Under the pieces are notes generated by a model. It made no database searches, had not been told where the DNA came from, and worked only from the letters and a program-made list of their open reading frames with translations. DNA of 49,840 nt from Desulfuromonadales bacterium. GTDB taxonomy: Bacteria > Desulfobacterota > Desulfuromonadia > Desulfuromonadales > BM103. Positions 31,642-43,075 of the stretch are shown in pieces (within the stretch, counting starts at the first letter, position 1; each line of letters starts with the position of its first letter). The translations under genes and the position numbers were made by a program. The stretch is from NCBI GenBank assembly GCA_023701265.1, contig JAMPXI010000004.1, positions 1-49,840 of the forward strand. The letters run 5' to 3'.

Positions 31642-32904
31642 ATGAACGTCAACCTCAATCACATCATCGACCAGGTAGTCAAGGAGAAGGGGATCGACCG
31701 CTCGGTTTTGGTCCAGGCCCTGGAATCCGCCGTTCTGACTGCCGCCAACAAGAAATATCGCAACACGCGCGAACTTGAAGCCCACTTCAACGATGACACC
31801 GGTGAAGTGGAGCTGTACGAGTTTGTCACGGTCGTTGAAGAGGTGCTGAACTCCTATCAGGAAATCGGCCTTGACGAAGCCCGTGAATCCGATCCGGAAG
31901 CGCAGGTTGGCGACTCCCTGGGGATGCTGCTCGAGGATGCCGGCAACTTCAGCCGCATCGCTGCGCAGACCGCCAAGCAGGTGATCATCCAGAAGGTTCG
32001 TGAAGCCGAACGCGAGGGGATCTACAACGAGTTCAAGGATCGCGTCGGCCAACTGGTGAACGGCATCGTCCGCCGTTATGAGAAGGGCGACCTGATCGTC
32101 GATCTCGGCCGGGCCGAAGCCCTGCTGCCACGCTGGGAGCAGGTGCCGCGCGAGAATTACCGCCAGGGTGACCGGGTGCGTGCCTATGTCGCCGAAGTGC
32201 GCATGGCAACCAAGGGGCCACAGGTGATCCTCTCCCGGACCCATCCAGGGCTGCTTGCCGAACTGTTCCGCCTCGAAGTCCCGGAGATTGCCGAGGGGAT
32301 CGTCGAGATCATGGCGGTGGCGCGCGAACCAGGCAGTCGTGCTAAAATTGCCGTTGTTTCCCACGATTCAGACGTCGACCCGATCGGCGCCTGTGTCGGC
32401 ATGCGCGGATCACGTGTTCAGAACGTGGTCTCCGAATTGCGCGGCGAAAAGATCGACATTATCAACTGGACCCCGGACATCGCCCGGTTCGCCTGTTCCG
32501 CCCTGGCTCCGGCCGAGGTGACTCGCGTCTATGTGGACAATGAGGAATCGTCGCTGGAGATCATCGTTCCGGACGACCAGTTGTCACTGGCCATCGGCAA
32601 GAAGGGGCAGAATGTCCGTCTGGCCGCCAAAATGACCGGTTGGAAAATTGACATCATGAGCGAGAGTCGGGCCGCAGAAATCGAACTCGAAGAACAGTCC
32701 GGTACTTCTCGTGAGGAAGAGGCCGGGGGCGATGCGGCCGGTTCAAGGTCCGCCGACCTGTCGGCTAAAGAGGCTATCGCCCTGATTAAGGAAACCGACG
32801 ATGCCGACACGCTCGAGCAACTTCTGACGGGAGAAGAGCGTGTCACCGTTTTGCGAGCCGGCGAGGCCCGCAAGGCGGAACTGGGCACACCGGCGGAGGG
32901 CTGA
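31642..32904 (+). CDS. nusA: Transcription termination/antitermination factor NusA
   Basis: A 420-residue RNA-polymerase-binding factor that modulates pausing, termination and antitermination. Domains in order: N-terminal polymerase-binding domain (1-125), S1 (about 130-200, [21 protein letters not shown]), KH1 and KH2 (about 200-345, with [30 protein letters not shown] and [25 protein letters not shown]). A short acidic tail follows, with no full C-terminal repeat domain as in E. coli. It is followed 3 bp later by the YlxR-type gene. Confidence 0.95.
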   Translation: MNVNLNHIIDQVVKEKGIDRSVLVQALESAVLTAANKKYRNTRELEAHFNDDTGEVELYEFVTVVEEVLNSYQEIGLDEARESDPEAQVGDSLGMLLEDAGNFSRIAAQTAKQVIIQKVREAEREGIYNEFKDRVGQLVNGIVRRYEKGDLIVDLGRAEALLPRWEQVPRENYRQGDRVRAYVAEVRMATKGPQVILSRTHPGLLAELFRLEVPEIAEGIVEIMAVAREPGSRAKIAVVSHDSDVDPIGACVGMRGSRVQNVVSELRGEKIDIINWTPDIARFACSALAPAEVTRVYVDNEESSLEIIVPDDQLSLAIGKKGQNVRLAAKMTGWKIDIMSESRAAEIELEEQSGTSREEEAGGDAAGSRSADLSAKEAIALIKETDDADTLEQLLTGEERVTVLRAGEARKAELGTPAEG

Positions 32905-32907
32905 TCG

Positions 32908-33504
32908 TTGGCCGAAGGGCGACACCGCCCGCAGCGCACCTGTCTCGGCTGCCGTCAGGTCCATGACCAGTCCCGGCTGGTTCGCTTCGTGCGCTCGCCT
33001 GAAGGGACGGTGCTGGTTGATTATCGGGAAAAACTTCCCGGCCGCGGCGCCTATACCTGTCTAAGTGTCGAATGCATCAAGCAGGCGGTGAGCCGGCGGC
33101 AGTTTGACCGCGCTTTCCGGACGGTCTGTCAGCCGTTGTCTGCTGATCTTTTGACGGTTGAGCTGACGGAAGCCCTGCATGAGCACCTCGCCGCGCTGCT
33201 CGGTATGGCCCGTAAGTCTTCCCAGGCCGTTTCAGGGGGCAACCTGGTGCTTGATGCCCTGGATCGCCCCGAGAAGTTGGCAGTGGTCATCCTTGCCGAA
33301 GATGTATCTGAAGGGGTGGCTGAAAAAATCGAACGTAAGGCGAGGGTTCGTGGAGTTCCCTGCTTTCGTTTCTCAACCAAGGCCGATCTGGGACAACTTT
33401 TAGGCCGTGGTGAACGCAGCGTCACAGCGTTGACAAAGGGGCGCCTCGCCGAGGCCTTCCTGACGGAATGGCAGAAGTCCAAGGATATTTCAGGGGAACG
33501 TTGA
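32908..33504 (+). CDS. YlxR (DUF448) fused to an L7Ae-like (YlxQ) domain
   Basis: A 198-residue protein uniting two proteins that are separate in Bacillus. Residues 8-75 are YlxR/DUF448, with [19 protein letters not shown] and the [16 protein letters not shown] motif; residues 90-190 are an L7Ae/YlxQ-like RNA-binding domain ([22 protein letters not shown], then [21 protein letters not shown] and [20 protein letters not shown]). The TTG start at 32908 is supported by GGAGGG at 32895-32900. Its TGA overlaps the infB ATG as TGATG. The likely job is RNA binding in ribosome biogenesis or transcription. Confidence 0.88.
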   Translation: MAEGRHRPQRTCLGCRQVHDQSRLVRFVRSPEGTVLVDYREKLPGRGAYTCLSVECIKQAVSRRQFDRAFRTVCQPLSADLLTVELTEALHEHLAALLGMARKSSQAVSGGNLVLDALDRPEKLAVVILAEDVSEGVAEKIERKARVRGVPCFRFSTKADLGQLLGRGERSVTALTKGRLAEAFLTEWQKSKDISGER

Positions 33505-36284
33505 TGTCAAAGATCCGTGTGCATGAGTTGGCCAAGAAAATGGGAATCGAGAGCAAGGATCTGATCGATCAGCTCAGTCGTGCTGGTGTCGATGCAAAGA
33601 GCCATGCCAGTGTCCTCGAAGATGCCGATCTCCAGAAATTCGAAGCGTCCAAGGCGTCTTCGCACGCTCCTTCATCACCCGATGTCAAGGTTGATGAACA
33701 GCGCATCGGCTCCGGGCTGATCCGCCGCCGCGTGAGTAAGGTCGCAACGCCCGTCGAGGAGCCTGTTGCACCTGCTCCCGTTGTTGCGCCGGAACCTGTC
33801 AAGGCGGTCGTTGAAGAACCCCGGCCGACGGTGGCTCCCGAAGAAAAGCCTGCGGTAATAGCCGACGCCCCTGCCCCGGTCGAGCCGGTTGCGGAGACAT
33901 CGGCACCCGTCGAACCCGTGGTCCCCAAAGCGAAGACCGCTTTCGTTCCGCCTCCCAGGGAAACCGGTACACGGGCCAAGATCCTTGGCAGGGTCGAGCT
34001 GCCGAAAACGGTTTATGAACCGCAGCGCTCCGAACGCCCCGCCGGCGCCCGCCCTGACCAGCGCCCCGGCGGCCCACGCCCAGACCAGCGCCCTGGTGCC
34101 GGTGCTCCGCGCCCCGACCGTCCGGCGGGAGTCCGTCCCGACCAGCGCCCCGGCGGTCCACGCCCGGCCGGCGCCGGTCCAGGTCGCCCCGACCAGCGCC
34201 CCGGCGGTCCACGCCCGGCCGGCGCCGGTCCAGGTCGCCCCGACCAGCGCCCCGGTGGCCCACGCCCGGCCGGTGCCGGTCCAGGCCGCCCCGGCATGTC
34301 GACAACCCCGACACCTGACCTCACACCCGGCAAAGATGTCGGCCGCGGTCGCAACGCCAAGAAGAAGAAGGGGCGGGGTGATGTCGTCGAGGATCGGGCC
34401 GGAGCGGCACGCCGCAAGGATCGGCAGATTTACGAACCGGATGCCGGCGATCGTTACCGCAAGGGGAAAAAAGCCCCCCGTGCTTCCCAAAAGACCGAGA
34501 TCACCGTTTCCAAGGCAATCAAGCGCAAGATCCGCATCACTGACGTGATCAGCGTCGGCGAGTTGGCTAAACGGATGGGCGTCAAGGCCAACGACCTGAT
34601 CAAGGAACTGATGCGCCAGGGGCAGATGGTGACCATCAACCACCCCCTCGATTTCGAAACCGCCGCGCTGATCGCTTCGGAATTCAGTTACGAAGTCGAA
34701 AACGTGGCCTTCGATGAAGAGAGCATGCTGACCGTGACCGGCGACATCCAGAAGGAAGAGGCCGATGGTGCTTTGCAGACGCGGCCGCCGGTGGTCACCA
34801 TCATGGGTCACGTCGACCACGGCAAGACCAGCCTGCTCGACGCCATTCGCGAAGCCAACGTCACCGCCGGCGAGTTTGGCGGCATCACCCAGCATATCGG
34901 TGCTTACGACGTTTCGATCAACGGCCGCCAGATCACCTTCCTCGATACCCCCGGCCACGAGGCGTTTACCGCCATGCGTGCCCGCGGCGCCCAGGTGACT
35001 GACATCGTCGTGCTGGTGGTGGCTGCCGACGACGGCGTCATGCCGCAGACCAGGGAGGCGATCAACCATGCCCGCGCTGCCAAGGTGCCGATCCTGGTGG
35101 CGGTCAATAAAATCGACAAGCCGGATGCCAACCTCGATCGCGTGCGTCAGGAACTGACTGAATTCGGCCTGGTTTCCGAGGATTGGGGCGGTGAAACGAT
35201 TTTCGTCAATGTCTCCGCCAAGCAGCGGCTTAACATCGACCAGTTGCTGGAGATGATCCTGCTGCAGGCCGAAGTCATGGATCTCAAGGCCAATCCCGAC
35301 AAACATGCCCAGGGAACCGTGGTCGAGGCGCGCCTGGACAAGGGCCGCGGCCCGGTGGCGACGGTCCTGGTTCAGCAGGGGACGCTGCATATCGGCGACC
35401 CGATCGTGGCCGGCGTGCATTTCGGCCGGGTGCGGACGATGACCGACGATCGTGGCAACGCGGTCAAGGAAGCAGGGCCTTCTTTCCCGGTTGAGGTCAC
35501 CGGCCTCACCGGCGTGCCTGATGCCGGCGAAATGTTCCATGCCGTCGAAGACGAGAAGGTTGCCAAGGAAGTTGCCCAGCATCGCGCCCAGAAACAGCGC
35601 GAAGCAGAACTGGCCAAGCACAGCAAGATTTCCCTTGATCAGCTTTATGCCCGGATCAAGCAGGGCGACGTCAAGGAACTGCGCGTCATCGTCAAAGCCG
35701 ACGTGCAGGGCTCCGTGGAGGCCGTTGCCGAATCGCTCGGCAAACTGGCAACCGAGGCCTGTCGGTTGGTGGTCATCCATTCCGGCGTCGGCGCCATCAC
35801 CGAAACCGATATCAGCCTGGCAGCCGCGTCGGATGCCATCGTGCTCGGATTCAACGTGCGCCCGGCACCCAAGGCTACCGTGCAGGCTGAAACCGACGGA
35901 GTGGACATCCGCCTCTATAATGTCATCTACGATGCGGTCAACGACGTGCGCAACGCCATGGAGGGTCTGCTTGCGCCGACCTTCGAGGAAGACCATCTCG
36001 GCCGCGCCGAAGTCCGCGAAGCCTTCAACATCACCAAGGTCGGCACCATCGCCGGCTGTCACGTTCTCGACGGCAAGATCCTGCGCAATGCCAAGGCCCG
36101 TCTGCTGCGCGACAGCGTGGTGGTCTGGCAGGGCAAGCTGTCCTCCCTGCGCCGTTTCAAGGACGATGTCAAAGAGGTGGCCAGTGGTTACGAGTGCGGG
36201 ATCGGACTTGAGAACTATAGCGACCTCAAACCTGGCGACATCATCGAAGCCTACGAATTGCGCGAGGTGAAGTCCACTCTGTAA
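33504..36284 (+). CDS. infB: Translation initiation factor IF-2
   Basis: A 926-residue GTPase that places initiator tRNA on the 30S subunit. An IF2_N domain begins at residue 1 ([19 protein letters not shown]), and a second one precedes the G domain ([20 protein letters not shown]). Between them is a long linker rich in P, A, E, then R, G and P, with three 17-residue tandem repeats. The G domain has [20 protein letters not shown] and NKID, followed by domains II-IV. The start at 33504 is set by the TGATG overlap and the IF2_N pattern. It is longer than E. coli IF-2 because of the linker. Confidence 0.96.
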   Translation: MSKIRVHELAKKMGIESKDLIDQLSRAGVDAKSHASVLEDADLQKFEASKASSHAPSSPDVKVDEQRIGSGLIRRRVSKVATPVEEPVAPAPVVAPEPVKAVVEEPRPTVAPEEKPAVIADAPAPVEPVAETSAPVEPVVPKAKTAFVPPPRETGTRAKILGRVELPKTVYEPQRSERPAGARPDQRPGGPRPDQRPGAGAPRPDRPAGVRPDQRPGGPRPAGAGPGRPDQRPGGPRPAGAGPGRPDQRPGGPRPAGAGPGRPGMSTTPTPDLTPGKDVGRGRNAKKKKGRGDVVEDRAGAARRKDRQIYEPDAGDRYRKGKKAPRASQKTEITVSKAIKRKIRITDVISVGELAKRMGVKANDLIKELMRQGQMVTINHPLDFETAALIASEFSYEVENVAFDEESMLTVTGDIQKEEADGALQTRPPVVTIMGHVDHGKTSLLDAIREANVTAGEFGGITQHIGAYDVSINGRQITFLDTPGHEAFTAMRARGAQVTDIVVLVVAADDGVMPQTREAINHARAAKVPILVAVNKIDKPDANLDRVRQELTEFGLVSEDWGGETIFVNVSAKQRLNIDQLLEMILLQAEVMDLKANPDKHAQGTVVEARLDKGRGPVATVLVQQGTLHIGDPIVAGVHFGRVRTMTDDRGNAVKEAGPSFPVEVTGLTGVPDAGEMFHAVEDEKVAKEVAQHRAQKQREAELAKHSKISLDQLYARIKQGDVKELRVIVKADVQGSVEAVAESLGKLATEACRLVVIHSGVGAITETDISLAAASDAIVLGFNVRPAPKATVQAETDGVDIRLYNVIYDAVNDVRNAMEGLLAPTFEEDHLGRAEVREAFNITKVGTIAGCHVLDGKILRNAKARLLRDSVVVWQGKLSSLRRFKDDVKEVASGYECGIGLENYSDLKPGDIIEAYELREVKSTL
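34137..34289 (+). repeat. Three 51-bp tandem repeats inside infB
   Basis: Units start at 34137, 34188 and 34239. The first two are nearly identical, the third differs at a few bases. Each codes for 17 residues, [17 protein letters not shown], in the disordered linker of IF-2. Related partial units precede them from about 34045. Their near-identity suggests recent slippage or exchange. Confidence 0.9.
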
Positions 36285-36295
36285 GGGGAGCACGG

Positions 36296-36583
36296 ATGGT
36301 TGTCGGCGTGCTGCGGGTTGCCCTGCATCTCGAGGCAGTCCAGGGGCTGAAAGAAAAGCGCGGCATCGTACAAAAGATTCTTGCCCGCTGCCGCAACCGC
36401 TTTCCGGTCTCCGCTGCTGAAGTCGGTGACCAGGATCTCTGGCGCAGTGCCATCCTTGGTTTTGCGATGGTCAGTTCGAGCGAACAAGTGATCTCGCCTT
36501 ATCTCGACCACATTGAAAACGAGATTGAATCGACCGGCCTTGCGGAAATTGTCTCGGCCGAAGTCGAATTCATCCATCTTTAG
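36296..36583 (+). CDS. YlxP-like DUF503 protein
   Basis: A 95-residue protein of the DUF503/YlxP family, commonly found between infB and rbfA. The sequence [43 protein letters not shown], then [25 protein letters not shown] matches the family closely. GGGGAG precedes the ATG. It is small, soluble and presumably linked to ribosome assembly or a stress response; no reaction is known. Confidence 0.85.
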   Translation: MVVGVLRVALHLEAVQGLKEKRGIVQKILARCRNRFPVSAAEVGDQDLWRSAILGFAMVSSSEQVISPYLDHIENEIESTGLAEIVSAEVEFIHL

Positions 36584-36609
36584 CCAACCCAGCAGAAGGA
36601 AGAGTAAAC

Positions 36610-36966
36610 GTGTCCACCCAGCGTGCCCAACGAGTCGGAGAATTGATCCAGCAGGAAATCTCCGCCCTTTTGCTGCGTGGACTTAATGATCCGCGGATCG
36701 GTTTCACCACCATTACCGGCGTCGAGGTGACCCCGGATCTGCATTTGGCACGGGTCTATTACACCGTGATCGGTGACGATGCGGCACGCAAGGCCAGCGC
36801 CGCCGGCCTGAAGAGTTCGATCCCGTTCATTCGCCAGCAGTTAGGCAAGCAACTGCGCATGAGATATACTCCTGATCTGATTTTCCATTACGATACCTCG
36901 ATCGAGTACGGCAACCGGATCGAAAGCCTGTTGCGCGACGCCCATTCCACAGAATCCGATGATTGA
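36610..36966 (+). CDS. rbfA: Ribosome-binding factor A
   Basis: A 118-residue KH-like protein that helps mature the 16S rRNA 5' end and is needed at low temperature. Typical elements are [37 protein letters not shown] and the C-terminal [30 protein letters not shown] start at 36610 behind AGGAAGAG. It overlaps nrnA by 8 bp. Confidence 0.94.
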   Translation: MSTQRAQRVGELIQQEISALLLRGLNDPRIGFTTITGVEVTPDLHLARVYYTVIGDDAARKASAAGLKSSIPFIRQQLGKQLRMRYTPDLIFHYDTSIEYGNRIESLLRDAHSTESDD

Positions 36967-37918
36967 ACAGATCCTTTCGACGATCCGTGAAGGCCGCCGG
37001 TTTCTGGTCGCCAGCCACGAGAACCCCGATGGCGATGCGATTGGGTCCACCCTGGCCTTGGCCAACGCCCTGCGTGAGATGGGCAAGGAAGTCGTTGCCT
37101 ACAATCAGGATGGTGTTCCCAATGACTATCGCTTTCTCCCCGGCTGGGAGAACGTCGCCACTGTGATCCCGGACGATGCCCGCTTCGATGCCGGTTTCGT
37201 GCTCGATGCCGGCGAACTGAGCCGCGCCGGCAGTTGGATCAGAGAAGCATGCCGCACCCTGGCCAATATCGATCATCATCCGCATTCCGATAATTTCGGT
37301 GAAATCTACTGGGTCGATGAGAACGCCAGCGCCACCGGCGTAATGGTCTACCGTCTCCTGCAGGCAGCCGGATGGCCGATCTCTCAGGATGTCGCCACCT
37401 GCATCTATACGACGATCCTCTCCGATACCGGTTCGTTCCGTTATTCCAACGCCGATCCGGAGGCGTTCCGGGTTGCCGGCGAGATGGTGGCACTGGGTGT
37501 CGATCCCTGGTCGATTGCATCGGGTCTTTATGAAAGCCAGGAGGAATCGCGGCTCCGGCTGCTGGCACTGGCGCTGCCGACACTGGATGTCGCCCCTTGC
37601 GGCACCTTCGCGGCCATCACCGTCACCAACGAGATGCTGGCGGCAACCGGTTGTCGCCCGGAGCATACCGACCGCTTCGTCAACTATCCCCGCTCGGTCC
37701 GCGGAGTCGAAGTGGCCATCTTCTTCCGGCAGACCGGCCCGGACAGCTACAAGGTCGGGTTCCGCTCCAAAGGACGAATCGATGTCGGCGCCCTGGCGAG
37801 GGAATTCGGCGGCGGCGGTCACCACAATGCCGCTGGAGCAGTTGTCGAAGGCTCTTTACAGGCCGTTCGCGACCAGGTTTTCTCCCGCCTCGGGGAACTG
37901 CTGTCCACCTCCCGATGA
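36959..37918 (+). CDS. nrnA: DHH/DHHA1 phosphoesterase (NrnA-type oligoribonuclease / pAp phosphatase)
   Basis: A 319-residue enzyme. The DHH domain has [25 protein letters not shown] and [12 protein letters not shown], with Asp and His ligands for Mn ions; the C-terminal DHHA1 domain has [28 protein letters not shown]. NrnA degrades very short RNAs and removes phosphate from pAp. It overlaps rbfA upstream and truB downstream (ATGA), a common order in Bacillota and Deltaproteobacteria. Confidence 0.92.
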   Translation: MIEQILSTIREGRRFLVASHENPDGDAIGSTLALANALREMGKEVVAYNQDGVPNDYRFLPGWENVATVIPDDARFDAGFVLDAGELSRAGSWIREACRTLANIDHHPHSDNFGEIYWVDENASATGVMVYRLLQAAGWPISQDVATCIYTTILSDTGSFRYSNADPEAFRVAGEMVALGVDPWSIASGLYESQEESRLRLLALALPTLDVAPCGTFAAITVTNEMLAATGCRPEHTDRFVNYPRSVRGVEVAIFFRQTGPDSYKVGFRSKGRIDVGALAREFGGGGHHNAAGAVVEGSLQAVRDQVFSRLGELLSTSR

Positions 37919-38865
37919 ATGGCCTGCTGCTGGTAGACAAGCCGGGCGGGATGACTTCGTTCGACGTCGTCCGCAAGGTGCGTCGCTGGTGCGGCACCCG
38001 CCAGGTCGGCCATTGCGGCACCCTTGATCCTTCCGCCACCGGCGTACTCCCGGTGGCCATCGATTCAGCGACCCGCCTGGTCGAGTACCTGATGGCCGGT
38101 GTCAAGGAATACGTCGCGGTCCTTCGACTGGGCGCAACCACCGACACCCAGGACGGCGACGGGCAGATTCTGGCAACGCACCCCTGGAACAACATCGAAC
38201 GTCGTGCGCTGGACGTCGCCATTGCCAATTTCGTCGGTCCGATCCTGCAGATGCCGCCAATGCATTCGGCCCTCAAACGCGATGGCGTGCCGCTCTATAA
38301 ACTGGCGCGCCAAGGCATTCAGGTCGAACGTGAGCCGCGGGAAGTCCGGATCGACAGCATCGAAATTCTCGACGTGGCCCTGCCGGACGTCACTCTGCGT
38401 GTGACTTGCAGCAAAGGCACCTATGTCCGCACCCTCTGTCATGACCTCGGTCAGATCCTGGGCTGTGGCGCGCATATGGCGGCGTTGCGGCGAACCCGTT
38501 GCGGCAACTTCCGGGTGGAACAGTGTCACTCCGTCGATCAGCTTGAAGCAATCGCGGCAGCAGGCGGGACGCTGCCAATCGTTGCTTCCGCCGCAGCGCT
38601 AGCCGACTGGCCGGGGCTGGAGGTCCATGCGGATGCCCTGCCGCGTCTTGCCAACGGCGTTGCACCAAGGCTTGAGGACGTTGCCGTTACTGAGGATCTG
38701 ATCGCAAATGAGCCAGTGCGACTGCTTGCAGATGATGAGTTGGCGGCCGTCGGCTGTTACGTACCGGGGGGGTATAATGGCCGTCCGGGCGACTTTCAAT
38801 TGTGGAAAGTGTTCCCCGAAGCATTCTCTTCGCCGGAAAAGCTTTACTCAGCTCAAAAATTGTGA
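37915..38865 (+). CDS. truB: tRNA pseudouridine-55 synthase
   Basis: A 316-residue enzyme that makes pseudouridine 55 in the T loop of tRNAs. The N-terminal [23 protein letters not shown] and the catalytic-aspartate motif GHCGTLDPSATGVLPVAI are diagnostic, as are the Y-x-K-region GVPLYKLARQGIQV and the C-terminal motif CSKGTYVRTLCHDLG. The ATG at 37915 overlaps the nrnA stop by ATGA, and a longer reading in the same frame is spurious. The C-terminal PUA-like region is present. Confidence 0.95.
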   Translation: MNGLLLVDKPGGMTSFDVVRKVRRWCGTRQVGHCGTLDPSATGVLPVAIDSATRLVEYLMAGVKEYVAVLRLGATTDTQDGDGQILATHPWNNIERRALDVAIANFVGPILQMPPMHSALKRDGVPLYKLARQGIQVEREPREVRIDSIEILDVALPDVTLRVTCSKGTYVRTLCHDLGQILGCGAHMAALRRTRCGNFRVEQCHSVDQLEAIAAAGGTLPIVASAAALADWPGLEVHADALPRLANGVAPRLEDVAVTEDLIANEPVRLLADDELAAVGCYVPGGYNGRPGDFQLWKVFPEAFSSPEKLYSAQKL

Positions 38866-38926
38866 TATTCAGTTTAACTCTCGTATTTACCCATAATATC
38901 AATCAAATCACAAAGGAGATGGCGCT

Positions 38927-39193
38927 GTGCTGGCCACTGAACGCAAACAAGAAATCATCGGCAAATTCAAAAGCCACGAGAAGGATACCGGTTCCCCGGA
39001 AGTGCAGATTGCTCTGCTGTCGGAACGGATCACTACCCTGACGGAGCATTTCCGCACCCACAAGAAAGACCATCATTCGCGTCGTGGTCTGCTCAAGATC
39101 GTCGGCCAGCGTCGTCGCCTGCTCGACTATCTGAAGAGTCGTGACGTCGAGCGCTATCGCAAGGTCATTTCGGTACTCGGCATTCGTCGCTAA
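38927..39193 (+). CDS. rpsO: 30S ribosomal protein S15
   Basis: An 88-residue S15, a primary rRNA-binding protein of the small subunit. The sequence [49 protein letters not shown] is highly conserved. GTG start with AAGGAG nine bases upstream. It lies between truB and pnp as in many bacteria, followed by a strong terminator. Confidence 0.97.
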   Translation: MLATERKQEIIGKFKSHEKDTGSPEVQIALLSERITTLTEHFRTHKKDHHSRRGLLKIVGQRRRLLDYLKSRDVERYRKVISVLGIRR

Positions 39194-39199
39194 GGAAGT

Positions 39200-39238
39200 G
39201 GACAGCAGCTCCATCGGGGAGCTGCTGTCCGTATTTTG
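39200..39238 (+). terminator. Rho-independent terminator after rpsO
   Basis: GGACAGCAGCTCC (39200-39212), loop ATCG and GGAGCTGCTGTCC (39218-39230) form a 13-bp stem followed by GTATTTT. Read-through or a separate promoter would feed pnp. Confidence 0.85.
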
Positions 39239-39347
39239 AGGGGCCACGTGGGAGGTTGTCCGGAGAGAGAGTCTGCTGTTGGCTTATTTGCCGCAGCGGG
39301 GTCTGTCTCAGGCCATCCTCCCCTGACGTTTTGGCCTCTCCAACTGG

Positions 39348-39365
39348 GGCCGGTCGCAACCGGCC
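39348..39365 (+). promoter_or_regulatory. Stem-loop next to the pnp ribosome-binding site
   Basis: GGCCGGT (39348-39354), loop CGCA and ACCGGCC (39359-39365) form a perfect 7-bp stem two bases before AAGAGGAGA of pnp. In E. coli, PNPase controls its own mRNA through a leader stem cut by RNase III. A similar role here is inference. Confidence 0.4.
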
Positions 39366-39383
39366 AGAAGAGGAGAATAAAAC

Positions 39384-41483
39384 ATGGGTTATCAAAAGGT
39401 AGAAATTCAATTTAACGGTCAACCGTTGACCATCGAAACCGGTAAAATGGCCCGTCAGGCCGACGGCGCCGTGGTCATCACTTATGGCGAGACCAAGGTG
39501 CTCTGCACCGTGGTCTCGGCCAGAAAAATGCGCGAAGGGCAGGACTTCTTCCCCCTGACCGTCAACTACCAGGAGAAGTTCTATGCCGGCGGCAAGATCC
39601 CCGGTTCGTTCTTCCGTCGTGAGCGCGGTACCACTGAGCGTGAGACGCTGATCTGCCGTCTGATCGACCGGCCGATGCGGCCGCTCTTCCCCAAGGGCTA
39701 CATGTATGAAACCCAGATCATGCCGACGGTGATCTCCGCCGACATGGTCAACGACCCCGACACCCTGGCGATGGTTGCCGCGTCGGCCTGCGTCGAAGTG
39801 TCCGACATCCCGTTCAGCGGCCCGCTTGCGGCTGTGCGCGTCGGTCGCGTCGACGGTCAGTTTGTCGCCAATCCGACTCTTGAACAGATCAAGCTGAGCG
39901 ATCTCGAAATCGTCATCGCCGGTTCCCGCGATGCGGTCATGATGGTCGAGGGGGAAGCGGATTTTCTCTCCGAGACGGAAATGCTCGACGCTATCTTCTT
40001 CGGTCATGAGGCGCTGCAACCGCTGATCGACATGCAGATCAAGCTGGCGGAACTGGTCGGTATCGAGAAGCGCGCCTTCGCCAAGCCCGAAATCGATGCC
40101 GAGCTGCTGGAAAAGGTCACGGCCTTGGCCGAGGCTAAAATCACCGAGGCCATGGGTATTCGCAGCAAGCAGGAGCGTTACGCCACCCTCGACACGATCC
40201 GCGCCGAGGTCAAGGCGCAGTTGGCCGAAACTTGCGAGGGTCGCGACAAGGAAATTGGCGAGTGCCTTGGCAAGATTGAAAAGCGCGTGCTGCGCCAAAT
40301 CGTCACCAGGGACCGCATCCGCATCGACGGCCGCGACATGACCACCATCCGCCCGATCAGCTGCGAAGTCGGCATCCTGCCGCGCTCCCACGGCAGCGCC
40401 CTGTTCACCCGCGGCGAGACTCAGGCCCTGGTGGCAGCGACCCTCGGCACCGCCATGGATGAGCAGCGCATGGACAACGTGCAGGGGATGGAGTTCAAAA
40501 AATTCCTGCTCCACTACAACTTCCCGCCGTTCTCCGTCGGCGAGACCAGCATGCGTCTTTTCCCCGGCCGCCGCGAAATCGGTCACGGCTATCTGGCCGA
40601 GCGCAGCGCTTCGAAAATCCTGCCGAAGCATGAGGCCTTCCCCTACACCATCCGGATCGTATCGGACATCCTGGAGTCGAATGGCTCCTCGTCGATGGCC
40701 TCGGTCTGTGGCGCCTCTATGGCCCTGATGGATGCCGGCGTGCCGGTCGATCGCCCGATTGCGGGAATCGCCATGGGGCTCGTCAAGGAAGGGGATGCCG
40801 TCGCGGTGCTCAGCGACATTCTCGGTGACGAGGATCATCTCGGCGACATGGACTTCAAGGTCACCGGTGCGGCTGACGGGATCACCGCCTTGCAGATGGA
40901 TATCAAGATCTCCGGTGTCACCAAGGCGATCATGCAGCAGGCCCTTGACCAGGCACGTGCCGGTCGCATTCACATTCTCGGCGAAATGGCCAAGGCCATC
41001 GCCGCGCCGCGCGGTGAACTTTCCAAGTACGCGCCGCGCATTACCACCATCCACGTCAAGTCTGACCAGGTGCGCACCGTCATCGGACCGGGCGGCAAGA
41101 ACGTGCGCGCTATCATCGAAGCTACCGGTTGCGCCATCGACATCGAGGACGACGGCCGCATCAATATCGCTTCGCACGATGGTGAAGCCTGCCAGCGGGC
41201 CATCAAGATGATTCGCAACCTGACCCAGGAAGCCGAAGTCGGCAAACTCTACCGCGGTACGGTGCGACGGATCATGGAGTTCGGTGCTTTTGTCGAGATC
41301 TATCCCGGCACTGACGGTCTGGTGCACATCTCGGAGCTCGACAAGGAACGGGTCAAGGCGGTCACCGATATACTCAAGGAAGGGGACGAGGTGGTCGTCA
41401 AATGCATCGGCATCGACAAGCAGGGTAAAATCAAGCTCTCCCGCAAGGAAGCCCTCGACGTCGAACTGCCGGCTGGCTTTTAA
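39384..41483 (+). CDS. pnp: Polyribonucleotide nucleotidyltransferase (PNPase)
   Basis: A 699-residue 3'-5' exoribonuclease that uses phosphate. Two RNase PH-like cores are visible (about residues 10-140 with [28 protein letters not shown], and 310-540 with [20 protein letters not shown] and [25 protein letters not shown]), followed by a KH domain ([18 protein letters not shown]) and an S1 domain ([29 protein letters not shown]). All family motifs are present and the length is normal. Confidence 0.97.
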   Translation: MGYQKVEIQFNGQPLTIETGKMARQADGAVVITYGETKVLCTVVSARKMREGQDFFPLTVNYQEKFYAGGKIPGSFFRRERGTTERETLICRLIDRPMRPLFPKGYMYETQIMPTVISADMVNDPDTLAMVAASACVEVSDIPFSGPLAAVRVGRVDGQFVANPTLEQIKLSDLEIVIAGSRDAVMMVEGEADFLSETEMLDAIFFGHEALQPLIDMQIKLAELVGIEKRAFAKPEIDAELLEKVTALAEAKITEAMGIRSKQERYATLDTIRAEVKAQLAETCEGRDKEIGECLGKIEKRVLRQIVTRDRIRIDGRDMTTIRPISCEVGILPRSHGSALFTRGETQALVAATLGTAMDEQRMDNVQGMEFKKFLLHYNFPPFSVGETSMRLFPGRREIGHGYLAERSASKILPKHEAFPYTIRIVSDILESNGSSSMASVCGASMALMDAGVPVDRPIAGIAMGLVKEGDAVAVLSDILGDEDHLGDMDFKVTGAADGITALQMDIKISGVTKAIMQQALDQARAGRIHILGEMAKAIAAPRGELSKYAPRITTIHVKSDQVRTVIGPGGKNVRAIIEATGCAIDIEDDGRINIASHDGEACQRAIKMIRNLTQEAEVGKLYRGTVRRIMEFGAFVEIYPGTDGLVHISELDKERVKAVTDILKEGDEVVVKCIGIDKQGKIKLSRKEALDVELPAGF

Positions 41484-41511
41484 TCGCAAGAGGGACGGAA
41501 CATTGATGATC

Positions 41512-41556
41512 AAAAGCCGCGGAACGGTCGATATCACGATCGTTCCGCGGCTTTTT
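41512..41556 (+). terminator. Rho-independent terminator after pnp
   Basis: AAAAGCCGCGGAACG (41512-41526) and CGTTCCGCGGCTTTTT (41541-41556) form a long perfect stem with T tail and a 14-base loop. It could work in both directions. Confidence 0.93.
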
Positions 41557-41589
41557 CATTTATAAGCTGACCAACAGGGGAGGGCGGCG

Positions 41590-42036
41590 ATGCTCCATGT
41601 TCGCGTGAACAAAGTGAGGGACACGGCCATTATTCCAAGGTATGCTACGGAACACGCTGCCGGCGTGGATCTGCATGCAGCCCTCGATTCTCCGTTGACC
41701 ATTGTTCCCGGGGAACGGACCTTGATCCCGACCGGACTGGCCCTGGAGATCCCCTGGGGTTATGAGGGGCAGGTAAGGCCCCGCTCGGGGCTGGCCCTGC
41801 GGCAGGGGATTGCCCTGGTGAACTCGCCGGGGACGATCGATGCCGACTACCGCGGCGAGATCGGGGTCATCGTGATCAATCACGGCCAGGAGCCGGTCAC
41901 CTTTGCCCCAGGGGACCGTATCGCCCAACTGGTCATCGCGCCGGTGACCCGCGTTGAATTCGAAGAGGTCGACGAACTTTCCACCACCAGGCGCGCTGCA
42001 GGCGGGTTCGGCCATACTGGAACAGGGACGGCATGA
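41590..42036 (+). CDS. dut: Deoxyuridine triphosphatase (dUTPase)
   Basis: A 148-residue trimeric dUTPase that hydrolyses dUTP to dUMP. Motifs in order: HAAGVDLHA (motif 1), [10 protein letters not shown] (2), [19 protein letters not shown] (3), [10 protein letters not shown] (4) and the C-terminal [12 protein letters not shown] (5). GGGGAGGGCGGC precedes the ATG. Its stop overlaps the next gene as ATGA. In many relatives an M16 peptidase gene separates pnp from dut; it is absent here. Confidence 0.95.
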   Translation: MLHVRVNKVRDTAIIPRYATEHAAGVDLHAALDSPLTIVPGERTLIPTGLALEIPWGYEGQVRPRSGLALRQGIALVNSPGTIDADYRGEIGVIVINHGQEPVTFAPGDRIAQLVIAPVTRVEFEEVDELSTTRRAAGGFGHTGTGTA

Positions 42037-42647
42037 TACTCTCGATCAACCAGGAAAACCCTCAGTTGCGCCTGATTCAGCAGGTTTGCGACCGGCTCAA
42101 GAAGGGTGGTGTGATTGCCTATCCGACCGATACCACCTATGGGCTCGGCTGTGATATCTTCAGTCGGCAGGGGATCCGTACCATCTATCAGATCAAGCAG
42201 CGCGACGCACGCAAGCCTTTTTCCTTTATTTGCGCCGATCTTTCCGATGCTGCTCGTTATGCCCATGTCAGCAATGTTGCCTTCAAGATCATGAAGCGGC
42301 ACCTCCCCGGACCCTATACCTTTGTTCTCGAGGCCACCAGAATTGTCCCTGACAGCCTGGTCACCCGGCAGAAAACGGTGGGGATCCGCATTCCTGACGA
42401 TCAGATCGCTCTTGCCATCGTCCAGGAACTCGGTCATCCGCTGGTTACGACCAGCGCCAATCTCTCCGGGGAAGAGCCGCTGCACGACCCTCATGAGATC
42501 GAGCAGCAGTTGGGTAAGCAGCTCGACCTGGTGATCGACGGCGGAATACGCCTCGGCGATCCATCGACGGTCATCAGTCTGATTGATGACCGGATCGAGG
42601 TGTTGCGCGAGGGGAGCGGCGACATTTCCTGGATCCATCAGCTATGA
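42033..42647 (+). CDS. YrdC/Sua5/YciO-family protein (threonylcarbamoyl-AMP synthase-like)
   Basis: A 204-residue protein with the Sua5/YrdC fold. [20 protein letters not shown], then [61 protein letters not shown] are typical. YrdC makes threonylcarbamoyl-AMP for the t6A tRNA modification; the close paralogue YciO has uncertain function, and this protein resembles the YciO branch in its KPFSFIC segment. It overlaps dut and the PDZ gene by ATGA on both sides. Confidence 0.85.
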   Translation: MILSINQENPQLRLIQQVCDRLKKGGVIAYPTDTTYGLGCDIFSRQGIRTIYQIKQRDARKPFSFICADLSDAARYAHVSNVAFKIMKRHLPGPYTFVLEATRIVPDSLVTRQKTVGIRIPDDQIALAIVQELGHPLVTTSANLSGEEPLHDPHEIEQQLGKQLDLVIDGGIRLGDPSTVISLIDDRIEVLREGSGDISWIHQL

Positions 42648-43075
42648 GACAGGTATCTTTTCTGGTGCTGCTGCCTCTGGTCCTGATCTGCCTTGGTTTG
42701 CCCGGGCATCTGTCTGCGGCTGAGAACGCCAAGAAATTAGGCAGTGTCGGCCTGCAGGTGGTGCCGACGGCAACCGGAGAGTTGGTCGTTCTGCAGGTTC
42801 CGCCAAACACGCCGGCGGCATCGTCCGGAATACGACCTGGCGACCTGGTTGTGCAGATCAACGATTTTCCGCTGACTGGCAGTGATTTCGCCGACGTAGT
42901 TTCGCACCATCTTTGGGGCGCCGAAGGGAGCCAGGTCGTCATTCATTATCTGCGTCCGGGTGAGTCGGGGCGCAAGTCGGCGACATTGCGCCGGGCTGCG
43001 ACCGATCCAAAACTGACGGTCACGCCGGCAATACGGAATGGAAACGGGGCGGCAAAGCCGGGAGGAAAGAAGTGA
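42644..43075 (+). CDS. Exported PDZ-domain protein
   Basis: A 143-residue protein with a signal peptide cut near LSA-A (residue 26). The mature part is one PDZ domain (about residues 35-115) with the GLQVV carboxylate-binding-loop region, NTPAASSGIRPGDLVVQINDFPLTGSDF and a basic, Gly-rich tail. There is no protease domain, so it may be an adapter in the periplasm. It starts on the stop of the YrdC-like gene and overlaps the next gene as GTGA. Confidence 0.75.
   Translation: MRQVSFLVLLPLVLICLGLPGHLSAAENAKKLGSVGLQVVPTATGELVVLQVPPNTPAASSGIRPGDLVVQINDFPLTGSDFADVVSHHLWGAEGSQVVIHYLRPGESGRKSATLRRAATDPKLTVTPAIRNGNGAAKPGGKK

Noticed and set aside
33675-36293. A leftward 872-codon frame opposite infB
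   Set aside because: It mirrors the biased codon use of infB; His- and Gly-rich translation with no family.
39165-41537. A leftward 790-codon frame opposite pnp
   Set aside because: Same cause as the infB shadow; pnp is certain on the plus strand.
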